The notes under the pieces were generated by a model, which saw nothing but the letters and a program-made list of their open reading frames with translations, had not been told where the DNA came from and searched no databases. From contig NZ_CP121647.1 in assembly GCF_029714305.1 (NCBI RefSeq), forward strand, positions 7,708,501 to 7,772,500: a stretch of 64,000 nt of DNA. The letters run 5' to 3'. The position numbers were made by a program, and so were the translations under genes. Source of the DNA: Bradyrhizobium sp. CB3481. GTDB lineage: Bacteria > Pseudomonadota > Alphaproteobacteria > Rhizobiales > Xanthobacteraceae. Of this stretch, positions 47,140 through 54,684 are shown piece by piece; the first letter of the stretch is position 1, and every line of letters starts with the position of its first letter.

Positions 47140-47184
47140 GGCAAGAACGGTCACGCAAGTTTGAGAGGACTGAAGCTGATCTAG
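47140..47184 (+). repeat. Third copy of the radC 3' end (cassette boundary)
   Basis: The 45 bp encode [14 protein letters not shown] plus TAG. 35 of 45 bases match the native radC end, and 33 of 45 match the second copy. Most differences are silent third-position changes (GGT, GCA, AGT, GGA), so each copy evolved as protein-coding sequence. Just upstream, ATTATC continues the RadC frame (II-GK). About 190 bp between the terminator at 46950 and this copy hold no recognised gene. Confidence 0.85.
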
Positions 47185-47233
47185 CGGTGTTTAGCTCGGG
47201 CGGCGCGGCCCTGCCGCGATGATGGAGCCCCGA

Positions 47234-48145
47234 ATGCGGACGACCCGCCGGACCTTCCTGCAAGCCTCCCTGGCCGTGGCTGCGTCCTTGCCGGGCACGT
47301 TGCGTGCGCAGCAAGGTCAACCCGTCCGCCGCGCCATCCCCTCAACCCGCGAGGAGATTCCGGTCATTGGCCTCGGGACCTGGATCACCTTCAATGTCGG
47401 CGAAGACGCAGCGCTCAAGGACGAATGTGCCGCCGTCATCGCCGCTTTCTTCGAGGCCGGCGGCCGCGTGATCGACTCCTCGCCGATGTATGGCTCGTCG
47501 CAGCCGGTGGTCGGCTATGGGCTGCAAAAACTCGGGCGGCCGCCGGCGTTGTTCGCAGCCGACAAGGTCTGGACCTCCTCGGCATCGGCAGGCCCGGCCC
47601 AGATCGAGCAATCGCGTCGCTTCTGGGGTGTACCGAAGTTCGATCTGCTTCAGGTTCATAATCTCCTCACCTGGAAGCCGCACCTGCAGACGCTGTTTCA
47701 GATGAAGGCCGCCGGCACGGTGCGATACGTCGGCATCACCACGTCCGAAGGCCGCCGACATGACCTGCTTGAACAGATCATGCGCAGCGAGCCGATCGAT
47801 TTCGTGCAGTTTTCCTACAATGTCGTCGACCGCGAGGCGGAGGCGCGGCTGTTGCCGCTGGCCGCGGAGCGCGGCATTGCGGTCATCATCAACCGGCCGT
47901 TCCGACAGGGCGCGCTGATCGAGCGGCTGAAGCGCGAGCAGCTGCCCGAATGGGCGGCTGAAACAGGCGCCTCGAGCTGGGCGCAGCTCATGCTGAAATT
48001 CATTCTCGCCCATCCGGCCGTCACCGTCACCATTCCCGCGACCACCCGCGTCGACCACGTCCGCGAAAACCTTGCGGCCGCCACCGGCCCGCTGCCTGAC
48101 GCTGCCATGCGGCAACGCATCTCCGCGCATGTGAAGGCGCTTTGA
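47234..48145 (+). CDS. Tat-exported aldo/keto reductase
   Basis: The 303-aa protein starts with a twin-arginine signal, RTTRRTFLQASLAVAASLPG, and probable cleavage after LRA. The rest is an aldo/keto reductase barrel: IPVIGLGTWITF, VIDSSPMYGSSQPVVGYGL (catalytic Asp and Tyr), AADKVWTSS (Lys) and FDLLQVHNL (His). NADPH is scarce in the periplasm, so a bound cofactor or another activity must be considered. I chose ATG 47234, with GGAG 6 nt upstream; ATG 47219 is possible. The stop overlaps the DUF6064 start (TGATG), so the two are coupled. Confidence 0.88.
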   Translation: MRTTRRTFLQASLAVAASLPGTLRAQQGQPVRRAIPSTREEIPVIGLGTWITFNVGEDAALKDECAAVIAAFFEAGGRVIDSSPMYGSSQPVVGYGLQKLGRPPALFAADKVWTSSASAGPAQIEQSRRFWGVPKFDLLQVHNLLTWKPHLQTLFQMKAAGTVRYVGITTSEGRRHDLLEQIMRSEPIDFVQFSYNVVDREAEARLLPLAAERGIAVIINRPFRQGALIERLKREQLPEWAAETGASSWAQLMLKFILAHPAVTVTIPATTRVDHVRENLAAATGPLPDAAMRQRISAHVKAL

Positions 48146-48813
48146 TGTCGGAATGGTGGACCTATCGTCCCGAGGATTTCCTGCTGTTTTCGCCGCGCGT
48201 CTATTGGCGCCTGTTCGAAGCGCACAATGCGGCGCTATGGCCACTGCACCTCGTGACGCTCACCGCCGGCCTCGCGATCATCCTGCTCATCGCGCGGCGG
48301 CCGCAAATCGGGACGCGCTGGATCGCCCTCATCCTCGCCATCGCCTGGATCTTCGTCGGCTGGTCCTTCCTGTGGAACCGCTATTCGACCATCAACTGGG
48401 CTGCGACCTATGTCGCGCCGGCGTTTTTCGTCGAGGGCGCGCTGCTCCTTGTCGCATCCCTGCGCGATGCCCTCGCCTTCGACCGGCGCGGGCCTTCCGA
48501 TTGGATCGGATACTTCATTCTCGGCTTTGCCTTTGCCGGGCAGCCATTGCTGGCGCCGCTAGGGGGACGCGGCTGGGCGTCGTCGGAGGTGTTCGGCATC
48601 GCGCCCGATCCGACTGTGATGGCGACGCTCGGCGTTCTGCTGCTCGCCCAGAGCAAGCTTGTGCCATGGCTGCTGCCGATCCCCGTTCTCTGGTGCCTCC
48701 TGAGCGGCATGACCCTGCAGACCATGGGAGAGCCGCAGGCCTGGGCGCCCTATGGCGTCCTCGCGCTTACCGCTGCTGCCGCCATCTGGACGGCCGTCCG
48801 TCAGACGCGGTAG
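48145..48813 (+). CDS. DUF6064 family membrane protein
   Basis: The 222-aa protein opens SEWWTYRPEDFLLFSPRVYWRLFEAHNAALWPLH, the DUF6064 signature, and has about six membrane helices. Function is unknown. The ATG shares a base with the stop of the Tat-exported aldo/keto reductase gene, so the two probably work together in the envelope, perhaps as electron or cofactor supply; that is speculation. A TTG one codon earlier is the alternative start. Confidence 0.8.
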   Translation: MSEWWTYRPEDFLLFSPRVYWRLFEAHNAALWPLHLVTLTAGLAIILLIARRPQIGTRWIALILAIAWIFVGWSFLWNRYSTINWAATYVAPAFFVEGALLLVASLRDALAFDRRGPSDWIGYFILGFAFAGQPLLAPLGGRGWASSEVFGIAPDPTVMATLGVLLLAQSKLVPWLLPIPVLWCLLSGMTLQTMGEPQAWAPYGVLALTAAAAIWTAVRQTR

Positions 48814-48825
48814 CAAGCGCAACCG

Positions 48826-49320
48826 TCAGACCACCTGCGAAACGGCGTAGGCGATGCCGCCCTCCACCAGATAGCCCGATCCGACACAGACGATGTCGTT
48901 CATCCAGGCATATTGTTTGGCCCCGGTTTCGAACAGCGGGTTGGTGCGGAAGTAGTAGCGCGACGGATCGACCCGATATCGTTTAGCCGGGTCAGCCATC
49001 TCGGCGCGCAATTCGGGTGGCGTGATCCAGCGGCCGCCATAGGTCATCTGTATCAGCGCATCGTCATGGGTGCGCAAGGTCAGGCGTACGTCGAGCGACA
49101 TCGCGCCATCAGCGCGAAACAGCGCCCAGTCGCCGCCGCCCGGCACCACCTCGCCGCGCAGGCTCGGACCTTCGAAGCGGCCGCCGGCGGCGCCGAACAG
49201 GATGCGGCGGCCGAACGGGCCATCGCCGATGTTCAGCCGTGGATTGAGATCGACGACGATGTCGAAGAGAGGTGCCGTGCTGATGGCTGCAACGGATTTG
49301 ACGCGCGGGTCCATGTTCAT
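48826..49320 (-). CDS. DUF3237 family protein
   Basis: The 164-aa protein contains PLFDIVVDLNPRLNIGDGPFGRRILFGAAGGRFEGPSLRGEVVPGGGDW. This is the DUF3237 beta-barrel pattern, with later ALIQMTYGGRW and YYFRTNPLFETGAKQYAWMNDIVCVG. The fold is thought to bind small ligands; no reaction is known. I set the start at ATG 49320 (or 49314), because the frame upstream is antisense-like. It follows the SnoaL-like gene on the same strand by about 30 nt, so the two likely form an operon facing the TetR gene. Confidence 0.82.
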   Translation of the reverse strand: MNMDPRVKSVAAISTAPLFDIVVDLNPRLNIGDGPFGRRILFGAAGGRFEGPSLRGEVVPGGGDWALFRADGAMSLDVRLTLRTHDDALIQMTYGGRWITPPELRAEMADPAKRYRVDPSRYYFRTNPLFETGAKQYAWMNDIVCVGSGYLVEGGIAYAVSQVV

Positions 49321-49348
49321 CTTTAAACTCTTGCCTTGCTGGGAGACA

Positions 49349-49819
49349 TCATTCGGCGGCGACCGGCCGGGCGGTGGTGGCGCCGAAAATCCGGCTCCTG
49401 ACCGCATCGGTCGAGACGCCCGACTGGGCGCACAGCTCCGATAGATCGAAAAAGAAGCGTTCATGGACGATCAGGTCGTCCCTGAAGGCGAACTGAATGA
49501 AGACCGGCAGCTCGGCCCGCGCACCGTTAGGAACGACGCCAAAGCGGTCGCCCGTCATGGTCATCTGTGCATGTCCCCAGCAAACCAGGGTCTCGTCGTT
49601 GGCGGCATGGCCATCGAGGACGACGTTGTAGTCCGGGAACGCCGCAAAGAAGCGGCCGAGCACTTTCTCGTTCTCGGCAAGACCGCGGGCACGGGTACCG
49701 AATGCCGGATTTTCCAGCAGCATGTCGGGATGGAGAACCTTCAGCGCCGCCGGCACGTCCTGCCGGCTCTTCGCAACAGCAAGCGTCTTGGCAAGCTCGA
49801 ACATCCGATCGCTATTCAT
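49349..49819 (-). CDS. SnoaL-like / NTF2-fold protein
   Basis: The 156-aa protein has the pattern VLHPDMLLENPAFGTRARGLAENEKVLGRFFAAFPDYNVVLDGHAANDETLVCWGHAQMTMTG, matching polyketide-cyclase/ester-cyclase SnoaL-like proteins. It is probably a small cytosolic isomerase, cyclase or binding protein. I chose ATG 49819, with GAGGGAG about 6 nt upstream; an earlier in-frame start at 49867 would run into the operator. It is divergent from a TetR regulator across a 107-bp region with a clear palindrome, so TetR probably controls it. Confidence 0.85.
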   Translation of the reverse strand: MNSDRMFELAKTLAVAKSRQDVPAALKVLHPDMLLENPAFGTRARGLAENEKVLGRFFAAFPDYNVVLDGHAANDETLVCWGHAQMTMTGDRFGVVPNGARAELPVFIQFAFRDDLIVHERFFFDLSELCAQSGVSTDAVRSRIFGATTARPVAAE

Positions 49820-49865
49820 GAGCCGCTCCCTCGCGCCTGAAGCCTGTTCGTACCGCGTGTCTTTC

Positions 49866-49878
49866 ACATACAGTATGT
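49866..49878. promoter_or_regulatory. Candidate TetR operator
   Basis: ACATAC-A-GTATGT is a perfect 6+6 inverted repeat lying between the divergent SnoaL-like and TetR genes, in an AT-richer stretch (TATGTATGTTATATGC) that could include both promoters. TetR-family repressors commonly bind such sites in their own divergent promoter. Confidence 0.6.
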
Positions 49879-49926
49879 ATGTTATATGCTGGTGGTATCT
49901 AGTACGTCAAGTGGTATGTCGGAAGC

Positions 49927-50535
49927 ATGCAGGAAACTGGACGCGAACGAACCCGCCGCGAGGAGTACACGGAGGCCACGCGGCAGGCGCTATTGGCCGC
50001 CGGCCGTGAGGCTTTTGCGGATGAGGGCTATCAGGCGGCGGGAATAGAGGCGATCTCGCGCGCGGCGCGGGTGACGCGGGGCGCCTTCTATCATCACTTC
50101 GAGGACAAGACGGCGCTGTTCGACGCCGTGGTCGTGGCATTGCAGATCGAGGCTGCCGGTAAAATCGAGGCGCGCGCGAAAACTCAGCGCAAGATATGGG
50201 ATCGCCTGACCGAGGGCATCGAGGCTTATCTCGATGTCTGCCTGGAGCCGGCGTATGCGCGCATCGTGATCCAGGAAGCACCGGCGGTGCTCGGCAATGC
50301 GCGCTACCGCGAGATCGAGGAAGCTCACCCGATGGCCCTGCTCACGGCAACGCTGGCGGCGCTGAACCGCCAGGGTGAGCTCGATTTCGAGGACATCGAA
50401 CTATTGAGCCGGATGGTCGATGCGATGATCTGCGAGATGGCGCTGCTGCTGCCGGGAGCCGAGAATCCGAAGAAGCTTCGCGCCCGCGGTCAAAAGATCA
50501 TCGACAGCCTGCTCGGTTCCTTTCGTCCAACGTAA
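49927..50535 (+). CDS. TetR/AcrR family transcriptional regulator
   Basis: The 202-aa protein has the TetR helix-turn-helix at residues about 15-60 (ATRQALLAAGREAFADEGYQAAGIEAISRAARVTRGAFYHHFEDKTALFDAVV), followed by a helical ligand-binding domain. It probably represses the divergent SnoaL-like/DUF3237 operon and itself through the palindrome at 49866. The inducer is unknown. Confidence 0.93.
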   Translation: MQETGRERTRREEYTEATRQALLAAGREAFADEGYQAAGIEAISRAARVTRGAFYHHFEDKTALFDAVVVALQIEAAGKIEARAKTQRKIWDRLTEGIEAYLDVCLEPAYARIVIQEAPAVLGNARYREIEEAHPMALLTATLAALNRQGELDFEDIELLSRMVDAMICEMALLLPGAENPKKLRARGQKIIDSLLGSFRPT

Positions 50536-50547
50536 CCGCGTGCAAGC

Positions 50548-50925
50548 TCACGGCGTGACCCACCGCTGCACCGCCTCGGCGGTATCGGCCGGCGTGGTGT
50601 TGAAGCAGATGCGGGTTTGCGGCGCGGCGAGGTGAACCAGATTGATGATCCGCTCGAACAGCTCAAGCCGCTCGCGCGGCTCGCGCAGGCCGGCGCCGAT
50701 TACCACGCAATCATAATGCTTGGCGCCCAACGCCAGCGATGCGACGGCTTCAGCGGTGTCGCCGAGATCGATCAGGCAGCTGTCGGCGTCATAACCCATG
50801 GCGCGAAGCCGCTCGATCTGAGCCTGAAGGGTGCTCGTCACCAATTCGTCCGTGAGCCCCGGGAAAGCGCTGAAATCGACGAGGGAGGGTTCGATGCCGA
50901 TCGCAAGCACGGTCTTTTTCGCCAT
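50548..50925 (-). CDS. Conserved hypothetical protein
   Basis: This 125-aa soluble protein starts MAKKTVLAIGIEPSLVDFSAF and contains CVVIGAGLREPRERLELFERIINLVHLAAPQTRICFNT. The alternating strand-helix pattern suggests a small Rossmann-like or receiver-like fold, but no catalytic motif is evident. It converges with the TetR gene with a 12-bp gap. Function is not recognised; a good ORF with normal codon use supports it as real. Confidence 0.7.
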   Translation of the reverse strand: MAKKTVLAIGIEPSLVDFSAFPGLTDELVTSTLQAQIERLRAMGYDADSCLIDLGDTAEAVASLALGAKHYDCVVIGAGLREPRERLELFERIINLVHLAAPQTRICFNTTPADTAEAVQRWVTP

Positions 50926-51110
50926 GGACCTGCTCCATTTCCAAAACCGGCGGCAGGATGCCTAACGCGTCGGTCGCCAGGCGGGTTCCAACATCACGAC
51001 CACGACAGTTCGATACCTATCGAAACATCCCGTCGTGCAAGCGCGCATGATGACCGCAAGCCACAGGCCGGAGAAACCAACTGGCAGCGGCCTCCACAGG
51101 AGAGAGCATC

Positions 51111-51422
51111 ATGGCAACCACCGACGCTACAAACCAGAACCTGATCGTCACCGCCTTCTGGGAAGTCAATTCCGGAGAGGAAGGCGCGGTCGCGGCACTT
51201 CTGAAGGATTTCCTTCCGCAGGCGCAGCGCGAACCGGGCGTGAAGGAGTTCCAGATTCACCAGAACCTCGCCAAGCCGAGGGAGTTCTTTTTCTACGAAG
51301 TGTTCAAGGGCGAGGCGGCGTTTGCCGAGCACCAGCAAACCGATCACTTCAAGAATATCATCCTTGGCCAAGCCATTCCGAAACTCGCCAAGCGCGAGCG
51401 CTCGCAGTTCCGCTTCATCTGA
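51111..51422 (+). CDS. ABM-fold putative quinol monooxygenase
   Basis: The 103-aa protein has the antibiotic-biosynthesis-monooxygenase ferredoxin-like fold: LIVTAFWEVNSGEEGAVAALLKDFLPQAQREPGVKEFQIHQNLAKPREFFFYEVFKGEAAFAEHQQTDHF. Members act on quinols or heme without a cofactor. GGAGAG lies upstream of the ATG. It converges on the ECF42-type sigma gene, next to YCII and VOC genes, a setting typical of small oxidative or detoxification proteins. Confidence 0.88.
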   Translation: MATTDATNQNLIVTAFWEVNSGEEGAVAALLKDFLPQAQREPGVKEFQIHQNLAKPREFFFYEVFKGEAAFAEHQQTDHFKNIILGQAIPKLAKRERSQFRFI

Positions 51423-51433
51423 TCTCGCTTCAT

Positions 51434-52717
51434 CTAATCTAAAAGGCGATCCGGCGCACTGCCGCGTAGCGCGGCGGCGCGCCGTTTCAGCAGTTCTTGC
51501 TCGCGCCTGTTACCCGCAAGCGCCGCGGCGATTTCAAATGCCGCGCGGGCTTCAGCATGGCGGCCGAGCCGGCAGAGCAAATCGCCGCGGACGCTCTCCA
51601 GCAAATGATAATTCTTCAGCGCCGGCTCGCCAGCCAGCCCATCCACGATCGCAAGCGCGGCGGCTGGCCCCTCGGCCATGCCGATGGCGACCGCGCGGTT
51701 GAGCTCGATGATGGGCGAACGTACCAGGGCCGCCAGTTCGGCGTAGAGCGCGGCGATGCGCGGCCACTCCGTCTCATCAGGCGTGGCGGCTCTGGCGTGA
51801 CAGGCGACAATCGCCGCCTGCAGCGCATAGAAGCCGCGTCCGCCGTCGAGTTCATGCGCGCGCGCCAGCGCCGTCAGCCCGCGGCGGATCTGAAGTTGAT
51901 CCCAGCGGGCGCGGTTCTGGTCCATCAACAGGATCGGATCGCCTGAAGCGTCGGTGCGCGCCGCGGTTCGGGAGGCATTTAGCTCCATCAGCGCCAGCAG
52001 GCCGTGGGCTTCGGCCTCCTGCGGCGCGACCAGTGTCAGCACACGGCCCATGCGCAGCGCATCGTTGCAGAGCTGCGGCCGCAGCCATTCGTCGCCGTGG
52101 GCGGCCGTATAGCCCTCGTTGAAGATGAGGTAGACGACCTCCAGCACCGAGGCCAGCCGCTCCGAGAGCTCCGCGCCGCGCGGCGTCTCATAGGCGAGCC
52201 CGGATTCCGACAGCGTCCGCTTGGCGCGCACAATACGCTGGGCAATGGTCGCCTCCGGCTGCAGGAAGGCGCGGGCGATCTCTTCCGTGGTCAGGCCGCA
52301 GATCATCCGCAGCGCCAGCGCCGCGCGGGCCTCACGCGGCAATCGCGGATGGCAGGCGGTGAAGATCAGCCGCAGCAGCTCGTCGCCGATATCGTCGTCA
52401 AGCGCCGTGTCCGGGTCAGGCATCGTCTGCTGTTCCTGCTCGAGATCGCGTATCAGCATCTCGTGCTTGCGGGCGAGCATGCTGCGCCGGCGCAAATCAT
52501 CCAGCGCGCGGCGCTTGGCGGTTGCCATCAGCCACGCGCCGGGCTTTTCGGGCACGCCGGTATCAGGCCAATGTTCGAGCGCCGCGACCAGCGCCTCCTG
52601 CGCCAAGTCTTCGGCCAGCGGCACATCGCGCAACATCCTCGACAGGCTGGTGAGCAGGCGCGGCTGCTCGATGCGCCAGACCGCCAGGATGGTGCGATGG
52701 ATGTCGGCGGCCGTCAT
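51434..52717 (-). CDS. ECF42-type sigma factor with C-terminal TPR-like (DUF6596) domain
   Basis: The protein has 427 aa from ATG 52717. Sigma regions 2 and 4 (LLTSLSRMLRDVPLAEDLAQEALVAALEHWP ... EEIARAFLQPEATIAQRIVRAKRTL) are followed by the long ECF42 extension with the diagnostic VYLIFNEGYTA and a helical, TPR-like tail. In this family the tail and not an anti-sigma factor is thought to control activity, and a DGPF/YCII gene is normally adjacent, as here. The start at 52717 fits the family (MTAADIHR); ATG 52786 with GGGGG upstream would overlap the YCII gene by 38 nt and is possible. Confidence 0.9.
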   Translation of the reverse strand: MTAADIHRTILAVWRIEQPRLLTSLSRMLRDVPLAEDLAQEALVAALEHWPDTGVPEKPGAWLMATAKRRALDDLRRRSMLARKHEMLIRDLEQEQQTMPDPDTALDDDIGDELLRLIFTACHPRLPREARAALALRMICGLTTEEIARAFLQPEATIAQRIVRAKRTLSESGLAYETPRGAELSERLASVLEVVYLIFNEGYTAAHGDEWLRPQLCNDALRMGRVLTLVAPQEAEAHGLLALMELNASRTAARTDASGDPILLMDQNRARWDQLQIRRGLTALARAHELDGGRGFYALQAAIVACHARAATPDETEWPRIAALYAELAALVRSPIIELNRAVAIGMAEGPAAALAIVDGLAGEPALKNYHLLESVRGDLLCRLGRHAEARAAFEIAAALAGNRREQELLKRRAAALRGSAPDRLLD

Positions 52718-52748
52718 CGCCGCCGACTGCGTCCGGCCAATGTCGGCA

Positions 52749-53147
52749 TCAGGCGTGGGCGCGGATGGCGGCCTCGCAGGCGCCATCGACCCCCGGTGTC
52801 GCCATCACGCGAACCTCGCAGGTGCCCTCCCATCCCGGCATATGCTCGAGGTGCAGCTGCATGAATTCCCGCGCGGCCGCCACCGCCTCATCCATGCCGC
52901 GGAATTCGAAGATCGCGTAGCCGCCGATCAGCTCCTTGCTTTCCACAAACGGCCCGTCAGTCACGCTGATCTTGCCATTGGTGATCCTGACCTGCGCGCC
53001 GCCCATGGCAATCGGCAGCAGCCCGCCCATGTCGAGCATGCGGCCGGCCTTGATCTCGCGCTCGGCGAGCTTGCCCATCGCTTCCATCAGGGCGGGCGTC
53101 GGGGCTTTATCCGGCTGGGGTGAGGTAACGATAGACATGAAGCGCAT
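52749..53147 (-). CDS. YCII-related (DGPF) protein, ECF42 partner
   Basis: The 132-aa protein contains ISVTDGPFVESKELIGGYAIFEF, the DGPF motif of YCII-like proteins. It lies 31 nt upstream of the ECF42 sigma gene on the same strand, the usual pairing in which the sigma factor drives its DGPF neighbour. The biochemical role is unknown. I chose ATG 53147 (MRFMSIVTSPQ). Confidence 0.88.
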   Translation of the reverse strand: MRFMSIVTSPQPDKAPTPALMEAMGKLAEREIKAGRMLDMGGLLPIAMGGAQVRITNGKISVTDGPFVESKELIGGYAIFEFRGMDEAVAAAREFMQLHLEHMPGWEGTCEVRVMATPGVDGACEAAIRAHA

Positions 53148-53451
53148 CGAAAAAACTCCCGTTGAGGCGAGCCGCGGCGGCAATCGCCGCAAAACTGTCT
53201 CGCTATGGGAGACGACGAACGGGAGGGCGCCGGATCGACAGGGCCGCTGAATAAATTTTTGCGGCTTGCCGCGGACCAGCCGGCCTATCCGGCCGCGACC
53301 GGGGCATCGGCCTGGAGTTTAGCCGTTACAGTTCCAGAAAAACGCAACATGCGATGTCGGTTCGGCAGGCTTTCAACCGTCTTTAAGCCGGGACGATCGC
53401 CCTTTGCGCCATTCGCTGGAGAGGGACATCCAACAGGTGAAGGAAAGAGTT

Positions 53452-53871
53452 ATGAGCAATATGATTTTTGTGAGCCTGCCGGTCACCGACCTGAAGGCGT
53501 CCATGGCCTTCTACGAATCCATCGGTTTCAAGAACAATCCCCAGCTGACCGATGAGACGGCTGCGTGCATGGTGTGGAGTGAAGCAATCAACTTCATGCT
53601 GCTCACCCATGCAAAATGGCACACCTTTACGAGCCGCCCCATCCCGCCAAAAACGTCGAGCGAAGTGATGCTGGCTCTGTCGTGCGACAGCCGCGACGCT
53701 GTCGATGCGATGAACAGCGCAGCCGCCGCAAATGGCGGCACCGCCGACATCAACCCCATTGAAGACCATGGCTTCATGTACGGCCGCGACTTCGCTGATC
53801 CCGATGGCCATGCTTTGGGAGCGATGTGGATGGACATGTCCGCGATGCCTTCGAGCGACAAGGCGGGCTGA
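53452..53871 (+). CDS. VOC family (glyoxalase-like) protein
   Basis: The 139-aa protein starts MIFVSLPVTDLKASMAFYESIGFKNNP and ends YGRDFADPDGHALGAMWMDMS, the paired beta-alpha-beta layout of vicinal-oxygen-chelate proteins such as lactoylglutathione lyase relatives. The ATG at 53452 has AGGAAAGAG upstream. It is divergent from the YCII gene by 304 bp. I saw no further gene or clear signal in that gap (53148-53451). Confidence 0.88.
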   Translation: MSNMIFVSLPVTDLKASMAFYESIGFKNNPQLTDETAACMVWSEAINFMLLTHAKWHTFTSRPIPPKTSSEVMLALSCDSRDAVDAMNSAAAANGGTADINPIEDHGFMYGRDFADPDGHALGAMWMDMSAMPSSDKAG

Positions 53872-53991
53872 TCGCCCGGCGATGTCCGCCTTTGCGCTGC
53901 TGTTGAGCGACGGGCCAAAATCAGGCGCGACCAAGACCAAGCGCCTGATTTACGAGTACACGCCGCCGTTCACGATCCGAACAACTGGACG

Positions 53992-54684
53992 CTACTGCCC
54001 GCGCAGCATGATCAACGGATCGGCGGTATCGGGCACCCGCCGCCACTGCGCATTGTCGTCGGCCTCGAATTGCCAGCTTTCGCCGGACTTCGACATCAGG
54101 ATCATCTGCCCGCGATCCAGCCGCCATTCCGTCGGCGCGAAGGCCGCGACCGCCGGATCGCATTTCGGTTTCAGGAAAACCTGGAAATTATCGCCCGAGG
54201 CCTCGGTGTTGGTCAGCGTCAGGCCGCAGATCGTCTGGCCGCTGCCCCGGACCATCGACCAGTCGCCGATCATCTGGTCCATCGACTTGGCGAGCGAGCG
54301 GGCGGCGGCGAGGTTTTGCAGGATGTAGACGCCCTCCCCGGTCCGCAGGCCCTCGAAGATGCCGCTTTCGACCTCGGTGAAGTCGATCACCGGCTGGCCG
54401 GCCGCATCCTGCAACCGGACGATGTCCAACCCCTTGATGTTCCAGGCCGCGATGTCCTTGGTGAACGGCAATGCCTTCGGGCAGTTCGGCTCAAGCTCGA
54501 GCTTGAGCCCTTGCGGCGCCGCATCGCCCTTCAGCGTGACGACGCAGGTCTTGCCACGCTCAGTGGTGGAAAGCTCCCACTGCCCGATCATGTCCTTCTT
54601 CAGGTTCGAAGCATCCTGCGCCGCCGACGGCGTAAGCAGCGCGATCAGCGCTGCTGCTGCGATACCCGAACGCGAAAGCGACAT
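53992..54684 (-). CDS. AprI/Inh-family protease inhibitor, two tandem domains
   Basis: The 230-aa secreted protein has a signal peptide ending PSAAQDAS. Two copies of the Inh fold follow: about 30-125 (MIGQWELSTTERGKTCVVTLKG ... VYILQ) and about 138-230 (MIGDWSMVRGSGQTICGLTL ... LIMLR). Each domain has a cysteine pair (C47 with C67 region, and C in TICG with PKCD). Inh proteins block serralysin-type metalloproteases; most have one domain. No protease gene is near. The start overlaps the 2-hydroxyacid dehydrogenase stop by one base, so it is expressed with that operon. Confidence 0.85.
   Translation of the reverse strand: MSLSRSGIAAAALIALLTPSAAQDASNLKKDMIGQWELSTTERGKTCVVTLKGDAAPQGLKLELEPNCPKALPFTKDIAAWNIKGLDIVRLQDAAGQPVIDFTEVESGIFEGLRTGEGVYILQNLAAARSLAKSMDQMIGDWSMVRGSGQTICGLTLTNTEASGDNFQVFLKPKCDPAVAAFAPTEWRLDRGQMILMSKSGESWQFEADDNAQWRRVPDTADPLIMLRGQ

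Noticed and set aside
46916..47164. 82-aa frame between the terminator and the third radC tail
   Set aside because: It starts inside the terminator stem, lacks a ribosome site and crosses the radC-tail copy in another frame.
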